Assembly (NCBI GenBank): GCA_023419375.1
Contig: JAEZYD010000005.1
Coordinates: 1-63,037, forward strand
Direction: 5' to 3'
Origin: Pseudomonadota bacterium
Lineage (GTDB): Bacteria > Desulfobacterota > Desulfovibrionia > Desulfovibrionales > Desulfovibrionaceae
DNA: 63,037 bases
Part shown: piece by piece, positions 7,480 through 14,425 of the stretch
Position numbering within the stretch: the first letter of the stretch is position 1
Layout of the letters: each line of letters starts with the position of its first letter
Made by a program: the position numbers and the translations under genes
The notes under the pieces: model-generated
The model's database searches: none
Seen by the model: the letters and a program-made list of their open reading frames with translations, nothing else
Told to the model about the DNA's origin: nothing

Positions 7480-8607
7480 TTAGGATTCTCCTTCACTCCA
7501 ATCACGCAGTTTTTGCTGTAACTCTTCTTTTGAAGGCAAATATAGTTGATACTGTGAGGCATAAATATTGGCATCTTCTGGCAATGTTAGTTCCACCAAG
7601 GCGTCATTTTTGAGCTTGCAAAGAAGAATCCCCACAGTCGGGTTTTCCTCTGGTAATTTCACATGGCGGTCAAAGTAGTTCACATACATTTGCATCTGGC
7701 CCAAATCCTGATGGGTCAGCTTCCCGATCTTCAAGTCTATCAGCACATAACAGCGTAATAGTCGGTTGAAAAAGACTAGATCGACATAAAAGTGGTCTGC
7801 GCCGAAGGAAAAGCGTTTTTGCCGGGCTTCAAACAGGAAGCCCTTGCCAAGCTCCAGCAAAAAGGCTTCAAGCCGATCAATGATGGCGCTTTCCAGGTCG
7901 TGTTCAGAGTAGTGAGCTTTTTCCTCTAGGCCAAGGAACTCCAGCACCAGCGGGTCTTTGATCAACTGGCGCGGGGCCTGCGGCAAATCGCCTTCGCTTG
8001 CTAAACGCTCTACACCTTCCTTGTCCCGGCTAAGAGCAAGCCTCTCATACAGGCAGGAGTCCACCTGACGTTTCAGGGTGCGCAAATTCCAGCTATGGCG
8101 GGCAGCTTCGATTTCATAGAACATCCGCTCTTCCTGGTTGGCAATCCCCATAAGAAAAACGTAATGTGACCAGCTAATTAGGGGTAGTCCTGGCAATTGT
8201 GCAGACGCTGTCTGCACAATCTTCTCGCTCTTTTCCTGAGTGAATTGTGCAGACAGCGTCTGCGCAATTTGCGGGAATGACACGAGTTCGGCTGGCAGGG
8301 CCTTCACCCGTGGAGAATACATGAGGTAAAATTGGCGCATCAATGCCAAGTTTCTCTTGGAAAATCCACGTCCAAATTCAGAAGTCATTGACTGAGCCAA
8401 ATGCTCCATTGTCTGCTTACCGTAGGCAGCCCGCTTATCGCCTCCCTGCTCATGCTCGACAATACGTTGCCCGATAGTAAAATTCATGGCGACTTGAATA
8501 GTGTCAACGCTTTGGGTGGCAAGGGTGCGGGCAGCAATTACGATTTCCCGTACTTGCTGAACAAGATTGGTTGTCTCTGAGGTCGTTATGATAGATTGTT
8601 TTGGCAT
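7480..8607 (-). CDS. YhcG/DUF1016-family protein with PDDEXK nuclease domain
   Basis: The 375-aa product has the two-part YhcG layout. The N-terminal DUF1016 domain (residues ~10-180) includes GQRIVEHEQGG, YGKQTMEHLAQ and GRGFSKRNLALMRQFY. The C-terminal PDDEXK nuclease-like domain (~220-350) has YVDLVFFNRLLRCYVLIDLKIGK-like D...(D)LK residues followed by QMQMYVNYFD. Members are often linked to restriction and defence loci. The stretch QTLSAQFTQEKSEKIVQTAS lies between the domains and is encoded by two copies of a palindromic DNA repeat. There is no ribosome binding site; a promoter ends right at the ATG, so the mRNA is probably leaderless. Confidence 0.88.
   Translation of the reverse strand: MPKQSIITTSETTNLVQQVREIVIAARTLATQSVDTIQVAMNFTIGQRIVEHEQGGDKRAAYGKQTMEHLAQSMTSEFGRGFSKRNLALMRQFYLMYSPRVKALPAELVSFPQIAQTLSAQFTQEKSEKIVQTASAQLPGLPLISWSHYVFLMGIANQEERMFYEIEAARHSWNLRTLKRQVDSCLYERLALSRDKEGVERLASEGDLPQAPRQLIKDPLVLEFLGLEEKAHYSEHDLESAIIDRLEAFLLELGKGFLFEARQKRFSFGADHFYVDLVFFNRLLRCYVLIDLKIGKLTHQDLGQMQMYVNYFDRHVKLPEENPTVGILLCKLKNDALVELTLPEDANIYASQYQLYLPSKEELQQKLRDWSEGES
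8195..8276. repeat. Pair of palindromic repeats inside the yhcG-like gene
   Basis: Two ~26-bp palindromes (GTGCAGAC-gct-GTCTGCAC near 8198 and GTGCAGACAGCGTCTGCGC near 8252) sit 50 bp apart. They are in frame and encode related QT(L/A)SAQ peptides. They look like a small mobile palindrome that spread within the linker. Confidence 0.6.
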
Positions 8608-8613
8608 TGTGGA

Positions 8614-8641
8614 AATATACGCTATTCCAGTTGGGTTGCAA
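8614..8641 (-). promoter_or_regulatory. Sigma70-like promoter of the yhcG-like gene
   Basis: On the minus strand TTGCAA (8641-8636) and TATATT (8619-8614) are separated by 16 nt. Transcription would begin about 7 nt on, at or beside the ATG (8607). Confidence 0.5.
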
Positions 8642-8973
8642 AGTTGCCCGTAGGGAAAAATCGTGTTTCATTCACTGGCCGCGCCGGAGGCGCGTGTCTT
8701 TCCTCTTTTCGGTCATGGGACTCATGGCGGCCAAAGCGAAAAATAATCCGTATAAATTGGCTTCCATCCTTTTCCTTTCTTAATTTTTTTGTCTCTTGGG
8801 TTTTATGAGCGACAACTAACGCCCAACTACGCGACACCTATCTTTCTTCGGTAGCAGGGACTTTGCGTACATATGCAAATCCAGGTCACAAAATTCGATT
8901 TTTCAGGGATGGAAGAAGCCGGAACAGGCTCAACACTTAGGAAAATCCCATGAGGCCAGACGCGCAAATTTTG
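8642..8973. other. Intergenic stretch without a supported gene
   Basis: These ~330 bases lie between the yhcG-like promoter and the end of the repA-like gene. A 71-codon GTG frame on the minus strand (8837-8622) runs into the promoter, has no ribosome binding site and has an unremarkable composition. I do not call it. Confidence 0.4.
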
Positions 8974-9753
8974 CTATGCGTGTCTGCCGGGGCTGTAGTC
9001 GGCTGGCAAACCGAGTTCCGCGTTTGTTCGCCTTCGGCACTCGTCTGGCGTGAGATCAGCAATCATGTACTTCGCACACGTCATGTTCCAGCGCCGTGTC
9101 TCTTCTTCGCGTTTTTCTTGGTTTGCGCGTGAGCGTTGCGGCTTGAATGTGAATGAATTGCGAAGCCCTTTTGTCATTCGGCGCATGAGGTCTGACAGCT
9201 TGCGTTGGGCTTTCATGGCTCTGCGCTGCAATTTGGCGGTAGCTCTGGCTCTTTCTCGCTGGAGCATCGGCCCAAGGCCAAGAAATTCAAAAAAGAGGTT
9301 GGTGACAACGCGGATCGCCCGTAGGCCAACATAGTCGCCCTGATCGTTGATTGCGCGGGGTTGCTGCACCTTCATAAAGCCCGCTTCTTTGAGCAAAGCA
9401 ATAGCCCGTTCACAACGGCGTTGGCCGATACCGGAATCACGGACTATGGTTCGCATATCAATGTCTATAAATCCGGCATCAAGAGTGGGTGTACCAAGGC
9501 AGAGAGAGGCAAGGTCAAGGTGAGATAGAATTGTCTCAATGACAATCTGGCAAGCCTCCCGCCGCTCGGAACGGGTTTTCCTGTGTGGGTGTGATTGCAA
9601 AGGCTTGCACTTTCCAGGGTGGAAGTACCAAGCCTTTGCCCGCTCTGCGGCAAGGGAGAGGATGCGCGGCAAGCCGCCCTTGCCTTTACGGATAGGGCGG
9701 GCTGGCGTCAGTGTGGGGCAACGTGGATCATGCCCGCAACGATTTCCCGGCAT
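8974..9753 (-). CDS. RepA-like plasmid replication initiator (IncFII RepA-type)
   Basis: The 259-aa product resembles RepA initiators of the IncFII/PF02387 kind. A winged-helix-like core at residues ~75-170 includes IDIDMRTIVRDSGIGQRRCE, then an ALLKEAGF helix and a TNLFFEFLGLG segment. A long basic helical tail follows (RARATAKLQRRAMKAQRK). It would open a replication origin, so the element may replicate as a plasmid or extrachromosomal circle. The start is uncertain: the first ~60 residues are basic, low in order, and lack a good Shine-Dalgarno. It lies just inside the attachment site, where an integrase might have been expected. Confidence 0.65.
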   Translation of the reverse strand: MPGNRCGHDPRCPTLTPARPIRKGKGGLPRILSLAAERAKAWYFHPGKCKPLQSHPHRKTRSERREACQIVIETILSHLDLASLCLGTPTLDAGFIDIDMRTIVRDSGIGQRRCERAIALLKEAGFMKVQQPRAINDQGDYVGLRAIRVVTNLFFEFLGLGPMLQRERARATAKLQRRAMKAQRKLSDLMRRMTKGLRNSFTFKPQRSRANQEKREEETRRWNMTCAKYMIADLTPDECRRRTNAELGLPADYSPGRHA

Positions 9754-9756
9754 GTG

Positions 9757-10096
9757 CTACTCGCCGGGGAAAAATTGAAAACAACGGCTCAAAAAGCCGC
9801 CAACAAAAATCCAGATAAGAATGGGGAGCGGTTCAAATCCCGATTGGGGAGTTGAATCAGCGACCAGACGGTTTTGTGGTCGTATTTGCCGCACCCCGCA
9901 AATGGCAAAACAAATGAGAAATTCCCGCTCGGTTACGGCGATCAGAAAGAGGCAAAATAGCCCGTTTGATAGGGGAAGGAAAACGAGGGCTGTGTACCTA
10001 AACTGTGTACCACGCTGTGTACCGCTGTGTATTTCTTGTACCGTTATGCATGTGTAACCCCTTGAAATTGTACGGTGACGTGGGGTTGTGTAACGG
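9757..10096. other. Gene-free segment between repA-like gene and att site
   Basis: About 340 bases without a credible gene; the long minus-strand frame here has a non-coding composition. It contains direct repeats of CTGTGTACC near 9990-10033 and a sequence like a T-arm at 9831-9842. As the end of the element, it probably carries integrase and excisionase binding sites or the replication origin. Confidence 0.45.
9990..10033 (+). repeat. Four direct repeats, CTGTGTACC type
   Basis: CTGTGTACC begins at 9990, 10003 and 10015, and a diverged copy (CTGTGTATT) begins at 10025. Spacing is 10-13 bp, about one helical turn. Candidate integrase arm-type sites or replication iterons, 65-105 bp from the crossover region. 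Confidence 0.55.
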
Positions 10097-10140
10097 CTTT
10101 CACGCCGTCGACAGGGGTTCAAATCCCCTTGGGGACGCCA
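10097..10140 (+). other. Attachment site: 3' fragment of tRNA-Glu(TTC)
   Basis: From the anticodon loop on, this reads as tRNA-Glu: loop CTTTCAC with anticodon TTC at 10099-10101, a T-arm AGGGG-TTCAAAT-CCCCT, then acceptor TGGGGAC, G, and encoded CCA. The 5' half is absent; the bases to the left do not form the D-arm or acceptor strand. It is therefore the displaced 3' copy left when an element integrated in the anticodon loop of tRNA-Glu. By orientation, the element lies to its left and the intact tRNA should be left of the window. Confidence 0.82.
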
Positions 10141-10149
10141 CTTGAGAAT

Positions 10150-10184
10150 AAAGGGTTACATTGAAAAATGTAACCCTTTTTTCG
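10150..10184 (+). terminator. Terminator after the tRNA-Glu fragment
   Basis: AAAGGGTTACAT (10150-10161) and ATGTAACCCTTT (10168-10179) form a 12-bp stem with loop TGAAAA and a following T-run. It is probably the original tRNA-Glu terminator, and may also stop transcription leaving the element. Confidence 0.8.
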
Positions 10185-10346
10185 TGCCCTTTCTACAGCC
10201 CCAAGGGCGCATCCCCCGCAGCATCCATTCTCTTTTGCTTTCGCACCTTCTTGCGTGAGTGCGTGCTGGCGAGGTCTGCCCATTAATAAGCGCGCGGCGC
10301 GGTTGGCACTGATTTGCGCGCGCGTTGGCACACAGGGCCAAATAAA

Positions 10347-10371
10347 AAAGCGGGGTTTTAGCCCCGCTTTT
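10347..10371 (-). terminator. Terminator of the com-mom unit
   Basis: AAAGCGGGG and CCCCGCTTT flank a TTTTAG loop, with A/T tracts on both sides. It lies four bases beyond the mom stop codon on the minus strand, and its poly-A side gives the U-run for leftward transcription. Confidence 0.8.
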
Positions 10372-10374
10372 GCG

Positions 10375-11043
10375 TCATTTCTGACACTCTGTCTCTGGCT
10401 TGGGATAGGGCAAAACAGGCATGCGCAAGCGGCGTTGCCAATCCGTTTTTAAGAACCGCACATAGCGGAACTGCCGCAGGTTGTGTTTGGTCGCCCGGTG
10501 GAAGTTATTGCGAAGATGTTCGCCGCGTTGCCCGGCTTTGAGGTGGGCTGTTAGCAGCATCTTATGGTACGTTTGGCCGTCAAGCTCATAAAACTCTGTA
10601 AATGACTGCACCCAAGCCACGCTTGGGCAGGCTCGTTTGATGTACTTGAGGGCATAGCTTATGGCGCGGCTCTCGCTGTTGCGCGGTGCATCGTCTGAAA
10701 GCCACATGCGGTTAAGCTCCATATACTGCCCCTGCACTGTCCCCTCCACTACCTTGCCAGCACGGGCGGGGCAAAGGGCATAGCCCCATTGTAACACGCC
10801 CTCTAGCGCACCCTCACGGAATACGCCCAGATGCAGATAGCTGTTGTTGACCACCCGATGACTATAGTGGTGGGCAATGATGATGGCCCGCGCCTCCCGG
10901 CACGGTATCTGCGCCACATAGAAAGCCTCGCAGCCAAAGCCCTGGGGGCCTGTGGCCCCCATAATGTAGCCCGGCTCTGGGCTGTCTGGTGGTAGGTAAG
11001 CACTTATGAGCGGTGGGTGGTAAGGTCTGCGTTGGGTTGCCAT
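10375..11043 (-). CDS. mom: Mom-family DNA adenine modification protein
   Basis: This 222-aa protein matches the phage Mu Mom family, a GNAT-like fold that modifies adenines to N6-methylcarbamoyl-type bases and shields phage DNA from restriction. Family-like stretches include AIIIAHHYSHRVVNNSYLHLGVF, RNSESRAISYALKYIK and WVQSFTEFYELDGQTYHKM. The gene is complete: length is usual for the family and a terminator follows at once. Its start overlaps the end of com by 40 bases, the arrangement known from Mu, where Com frees the mom ribosome binding site. It lies in a prophage scrap, so the gene may be silent or have been kept as a modification function. Confidence 0.85.
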   Translation of the reverse strand: MATQRRPYHPPLISAYLPPDSPEPGYIMGATGPQGFGCEAFYVAQIPCREARAIIIAHHYSHRVVNNSYLHLGVFREGALEGVLQWGYALCPARAGKVVEGTVQGQYMELNRMWLSDDAPRNSESRAISYALKYIKRACPSVAWVQSFTEFYELDGQTYHKMLLTAHLKAGQRGEHLRNNFHRATKHNLRQFRYVRFLKTDWQRRLRMPVLPYPKPETECQK

Positions 11044-11216
11044 AAAGTCTCCGCTTGGGAGGCTCTATGGCCTGCAATGTTGGGGCGCATGGCCCGCACG
11101 GTGAGGTAGCGCCCGCATCGCGGGCATTTAAATTCCATACATAGAGCTTGACCACGGGCAAGAAGCCGCCCGCAGTTGGGACAGCGAATGTCCACGTCAC
11201 AATTGGTCTTTTCCAT
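11004..11216 (-). CDS. com: Com-family translational activator of mom
   Basis: The 70-aa protein has a four-cysteine zinc ribbon, CPNCGR near residues 11-16 and CPRCGR near 31-36, and a basic tail. In phage Mu, Com binds the mom mRNA leader and remodels it so mom can be translated. The ATG at 11216 is the family-typical start (MEKTNCDVDIRC); an upstream in-frame ATG at 11282 adds an unrelated leader. It overlaps mom by 40 bases as in Mu. No GATC sites are visible just upstream, so the Dam/OxyR control of Mu is probably not conserved. Confidence 0.82.
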   Translation of the reverse strand: MEKTNCDVDIRCPNCGRLLARGQALCMEFKCPRCGRYLTVRAMRPNIAGHRASQAETLWQPNADLTTHRS

Positions 11217-11419
11217 TTTTGTAAAGGTGTTGCGCCCCTTGTAATATCCGTCTACTTTGGCTCGGTCTCGCCAGAGACACAAAATGGGCGGATACTCCTC
11301 ACGGCGTTGGTGCGCCGCGCGGGGCCGTGGTGCGACACTCCCGGCGTCGCATCGGTGGGGGCGTTACCGCGCCCCCGCCATATCTCAACAATCCCTATGC
11401 AATTTTCAAAAAGAGCGAG
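11217..11419. other. Leader between tail gene and com, with GC-rich hairpins
   Basis: Two inverted repeats stand out: TGCGAC..GTCGCA near 11328-11351, and GGGGGCG..CGCCCCC near 11358-11377. They may end the tail-gene transcript or form part of com/mom control. No ORF is supported. Confidence 0.4.
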
Positions 11420-11944
11420 CTAAACCGCGTAGCTAACGGCGATGGCCTGAACAGCTTCCGGCGTGGTTGCCGCGCCCACTGCGGACAGAAGCGCATCGCG
11501 GCGGGCGGAATGGATAGCCAACAGGCTTGCGTAGCCTTCCGGGTCATCCGTGCGCCAATCGTACAAGGCAGAGGCCACTTCAAACGATGAGGGCGGCGTG
11601 CCTACGCTTGGCATTGTAAGGCTTGCAGACATTGCAGCATTGAATGCCGAGGAGATTTCCGCCTGTTTTGCTGCCTTGGCATCAGCTAACGAAGGCGGTG
11701 GCGGCGTGTCGCTCCAGCCGTCCGGCAGCGGGCCATACACATTGATTGTGTGAGGCTGACCGTTGACATAGCCGCTCTCGCCCTTGTGGTCTTCGACCTG
11801 TCCCCATTTTTTTCCATCCCAACAAGGGATGAATCCTTTTTTAAGCGTTGGGGCCGTGCGCGTGGCATTGTTGGGCAGGATTCCGTAATCATCTACCTCC
11901 CCTGCGTAATAGCCATCAGCGGTATATTGGTAGGCTTTAACCAT
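11420..11944 (-). CDS. Phage tail fibre assembly-like protein
   Basis: The 174-aa protein has an N-terminal beta-rich part (YQYTADGYYAGEVDDYG, PCWDGKKWGQVEDHKG) typical of phage tail-fibre assembly/chaperone proteins. It continues through a PPPPSLADAKAAKQAEISSAFN linker into a helical C-terminus. A strong TAAGGAG precedes the ATG. In Mu-like phages such genes lie near the com-mom end, so this fits the right end of a Mu-like prophage. The tail fibre gene that should precede it is missing or reduced to an uninterpretable scrap (11945-12049). The prophage is therefore a remnant. Confidence 0.72.
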   Translation of the reverse strand: MVKAYQYTADGYYAGEVDDYGILPNNATRTAPTLKKGFIPCWDGKKWGQVEDHKGESGYVNGQPHTINVYGPLPDGWSDTPPPPSLADAKAAKQAEISSAFNAAMSASLTMPSVGTPPSSFEVASALYDWRTDDPEGYASLLAIHSARRDALLSAVGAATTPEAVQAIAVSYAV

Positions 11945-12049
11945 TGATTACTCCTTAAAATTTATTGTCACCTCTCGGCGTGGGAGGGACGCACCCTGAT
12001 ATGATCCGCAACATCACGGGGTGGCTAGTTGGTGATGGTGGGAGTGCTG

Positions 12050-14311
12050 GTGTCCCATATTCCGGTGCGTTTTTTTCGGACTATGAGGCCGTTGGGTATC
12101 TGCATCTTTCCCGCCTTTTGTCTCACGCTTGCCGCATCCTACCTGTTGCAGACCCGGCAGGCCGAAGAAAACGCCCGCCATATGCTTTCCAGCAATCTGG
12201 ACGATGGGGAAAAATATCTGCGCATGGTCATCACCAACGCCGCCTACATCCGCGAAATTTCGGATGCTGGCGCGCTGACCAAGGCGCGGGCCTTTGCGGC
12301 CATAATCACGCAAAATCCAAACATCCTTAACGTTCCAACCATCCTGCACTTTTTGCGCAAACTGCTGGACGTGGAAGAACTGAACGTTGCGGACGACCGG
12401 GGCGTGATCATCGCCTCCACGGGCCCTTTTGCGGGCTACGACATGGCGTCCTCGCCGCAGTCTGCGGCTTTTTTGCCAGCCCTGCGCGATCTGGATTTTG
12501 CCCTTGTCCAGGATATTGAAGAGCGCGGCGCAGACCATGTGCCCTTTCAGTATGCCGGGGTAGCCCGCCGCGACTGCACGGGCATTGTGCAGATCGGCTA
12601 TTCCCCCAAGCGCCTGACAGCCGCCCTGCGCTCCGCCGCGGTGGATCAGATCGCCCCGCGCTACCATATCGGCTCCAACGGGTTCATGGCCATCTCTATT
12701 TACGGAGCCGTCATCAGCACGGGCAACGAGGCCGCTGTTCCCCTTGGGTCGAATGTGGATGCCCTCGGCCTCGTACAGCCAGACGGCAAAGGGCTGGTTT
12801 CCATTCTCGGCAAGCAGTACATCTGCCAGAGCCTTGAGGTGGAGGGCTACACCCTCTTTGCCCTGCTGCCCCGCAACGAGGTGTTTTTCTCGCGCGACAG
12901 CATGCTTCTGTACATTGCGGCCTGCAATCTGGCGTTGTTTGCCGTGATTTTCTGGATGGTGTCGCATCTTGTCAAACGGCTGGTCATCAACGATGTATAC
13001 CGCGTCAACGAAGACCTGCAAAAAATCACGTCCGGCAATCTGGATGTGGTGCTCAACGAGCGCACAACGCCGGAATTCGGGCTGCTCTCGGACGGCATCA
13101 ACAAGACCGTGCAGAGCCTCAAGGCGGCCATCAGCGCCGCAGCGGGCCGCATAGACGCGGAGCTGGAATTTGCCCGCGCCATTCAGTGCTCCTCGCTGCC
13201 AAGTGTTTTCCCCGCCTATCCCGAGCGGGAAGACTTTGACATTTTTGCCGTCATGCGCGCCGCCAAGGTGGTGGGCGGCGATTTTTACGACTTCTATTTG
13301 CGGGATAAAAATCAGCTTGTGATTGTGGTGGCCGATGTGGCGGACAAGGGCATCGGCGCGGCCCTGTTTATGATGACGGCCAAGACCCTCATCAAGAGCC
13401 TTGCGGAATCGGGCCTTTCCCCGGCAGAGATATTCACGCAGGCCAACAAGCGCATCACGGCGCACAATGATCAGGATATCTTTCTCACTGCCTTTCTGGC
13501 CGTGCTTGACCTCACCACCGGGCGGATGATCTGCGCCAACGCCGGGCATGAGCATCCTCTGATATTCAGACGCGCCGAGGGCCGCCACGCATGGCTTGAG
13601 GCAGGCCACGGCCTGCCGCTGGGGGCCATGCCCAATTCCCGCTACAGGGAGCAGACCTTTCAGATTGCCCCCGGCGACCGCCTGCTGCTCTATACTGATG
13701 GCGTCAGCGAGGCGGAGAACAGCCGGGGCGAACGCTTTGGCCTCAGCGGCATAGAAAACGCCGTGCTGGGCACAGAGCGTATGGATGCGGAGCAGACCGT
13801 GCAGGCCCTGCTGCGCCGGGTGGACGACTTTGCCTCTGGCGTTGAGCAGGCCGACGACATTACCATTCTGGCGTTGGAGTTTACTGGTCTGGCCTGGGAT
13901 GAACTGCTCATAACCGCGGATGACGCCCATCTGGAAACTCTGTTGGCCTTTCTGGAAGAAAAGCTCAAGGTCGCCCAATGCCCTGCCGCCACCCTGCCCA
14001 TGCTGCTGGTTACGGCGGAAGAAGTCTTTGCCAACATCGCCCACTATGCCTACGCCCCGGATCAGGGAACAGTGCTGGTGCGCTGCCGGATGCGCTCCGG
14101 GCCTTTTCAGGCCGTGATGCAGTTTCAGGATACAGGCCGCCCCTTCAACCCCCTGCACCAGCCGGATCCGGATACAAGCCTGCCCGCCGAACAGCGCCGT
14201 GAGGGTGGGCTGGGCATTGCCATGATGCGCAAGATCATGAGCAGGATGGAATATGCCCGCACTGCGGACGGCAAGAACATTTTAACCCTCTGGAAGCAGG
14301 AAGACGCCTGA
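12050..14311 (+). CDS. Membrane SpoIIE-type PP2C phosphatase fused to an RsbW-like HATPase
   Basis: A ~753-aa signalling protein. An N-terminal signal anchor (MRPLGICIFPAFCLTLAASY) is followed by a ~240-aa periplasmic sensor and a second membrane helix (LLYIAACNLALFAVIFWMV), then HAMP. Next comes a PP2C/SpoIIE phosphatase with VVGGDFYDF, VADVADKGIGAALFM, NAGHEHPLIF, YTDGVSEAEN and ADDITILALEF. The C-terminal ~130 residues are an anti-sigma-kinase-type HATPase (TAEEVFANIAHYA, FQDTGRP, GGLGIAMMRKI). It likely sets the phosphorylation of an anti-sigma antagonist in a partner-switching path. I favour GTG at 12050, 5 nt after GGGAG; ATG at 12035 or 12083 is possible. The prophage scrap abuts the 5' end, so the original promoter or N-terminus may be altered. 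Confidence 0.85.
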   Translation: MSHIPVRFFRTMRPLGICIFPAFCLTLAASYLLQTRQAEENARHMLSSNLDDGEKYLRMVITNAAYIREISDAGALTKARAFAAIITQNPNILNVPTILHFLRKLLDVEELNVADDRGVIIASTGPFAGYDMASSPQSAAFLPALRDLDFALVQDIEERGADHVPFQYAGVARRDCTGIVQIGYSPKRLTAALRSAAVDQIAPRYHIGSNGFMAISIYGAVISTGNEAAVPLGSNVDALGLVQPDGKGLVSILGKQYICQSLEVEGYTLFALLPRNEVFFSRDSMLLYIAACNLALFAVIFWMVSHLVKRLVINDVYRVNEDLQKITSGNLDVVLNERTTPEFGLLSDGINKTVQSLKAAISAAAGRIDAELEFARAIQCSSLPSVFPAYPEREDFDIFAVMRAAKVVGGDFYDFYLRDKNQLVIVVADVADKGIGAALFMMTAKTLIKSLAESGLSPAEIFTQANKRITAHNDQDIFLTAFLAVLDLTTGRMICANAGHEHPLIFRRAEGRHAWLEAGHGLPLGAMPNSRYREQTFQIAPGDRLLLYTDGVSEAENSRGERFGLSGIENAVLGTERMDAEQTVQALLRRVDDFASGVEQADDITILALEFTGLAWDELLITADDAHLETLLAFLEEKLKVAQCPAATLPMLLVTAEEVFANIAHYAYAPDQGTVLVRCRMRSGPFQAVMQFQDTGRPFNPLHQPDPDTSLPAEQRREGGLGIAMMRKIMSRMEYARTADGKNILTLWKQEDA

Positions 14312-14425
14312 GCGCCGGGGCCGGGCACGGCCCGTCTGATTCAGCCCGCGCCAGCCTCCCGCATCAGGTGCGGCGTCCTCGCCGTTTTGTTGCCGGTTCT
14401 GCCAATGCCCACAGGGAGTAGCATC

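Noticed and set aside
9826..9857. Second tRNA-like sequence with GGTTCAAATCCC
   Set aside because: The T-loop match is there, but the stem does not pair properly and no acceptor end or CCA follows.
9757..10122. 121-codon minus-strand frame next to repA
   Set aside because: It reads through the tRNA fragment region and the CTGTGTACC repeats, with no ribosome binding site and non-coding composition.
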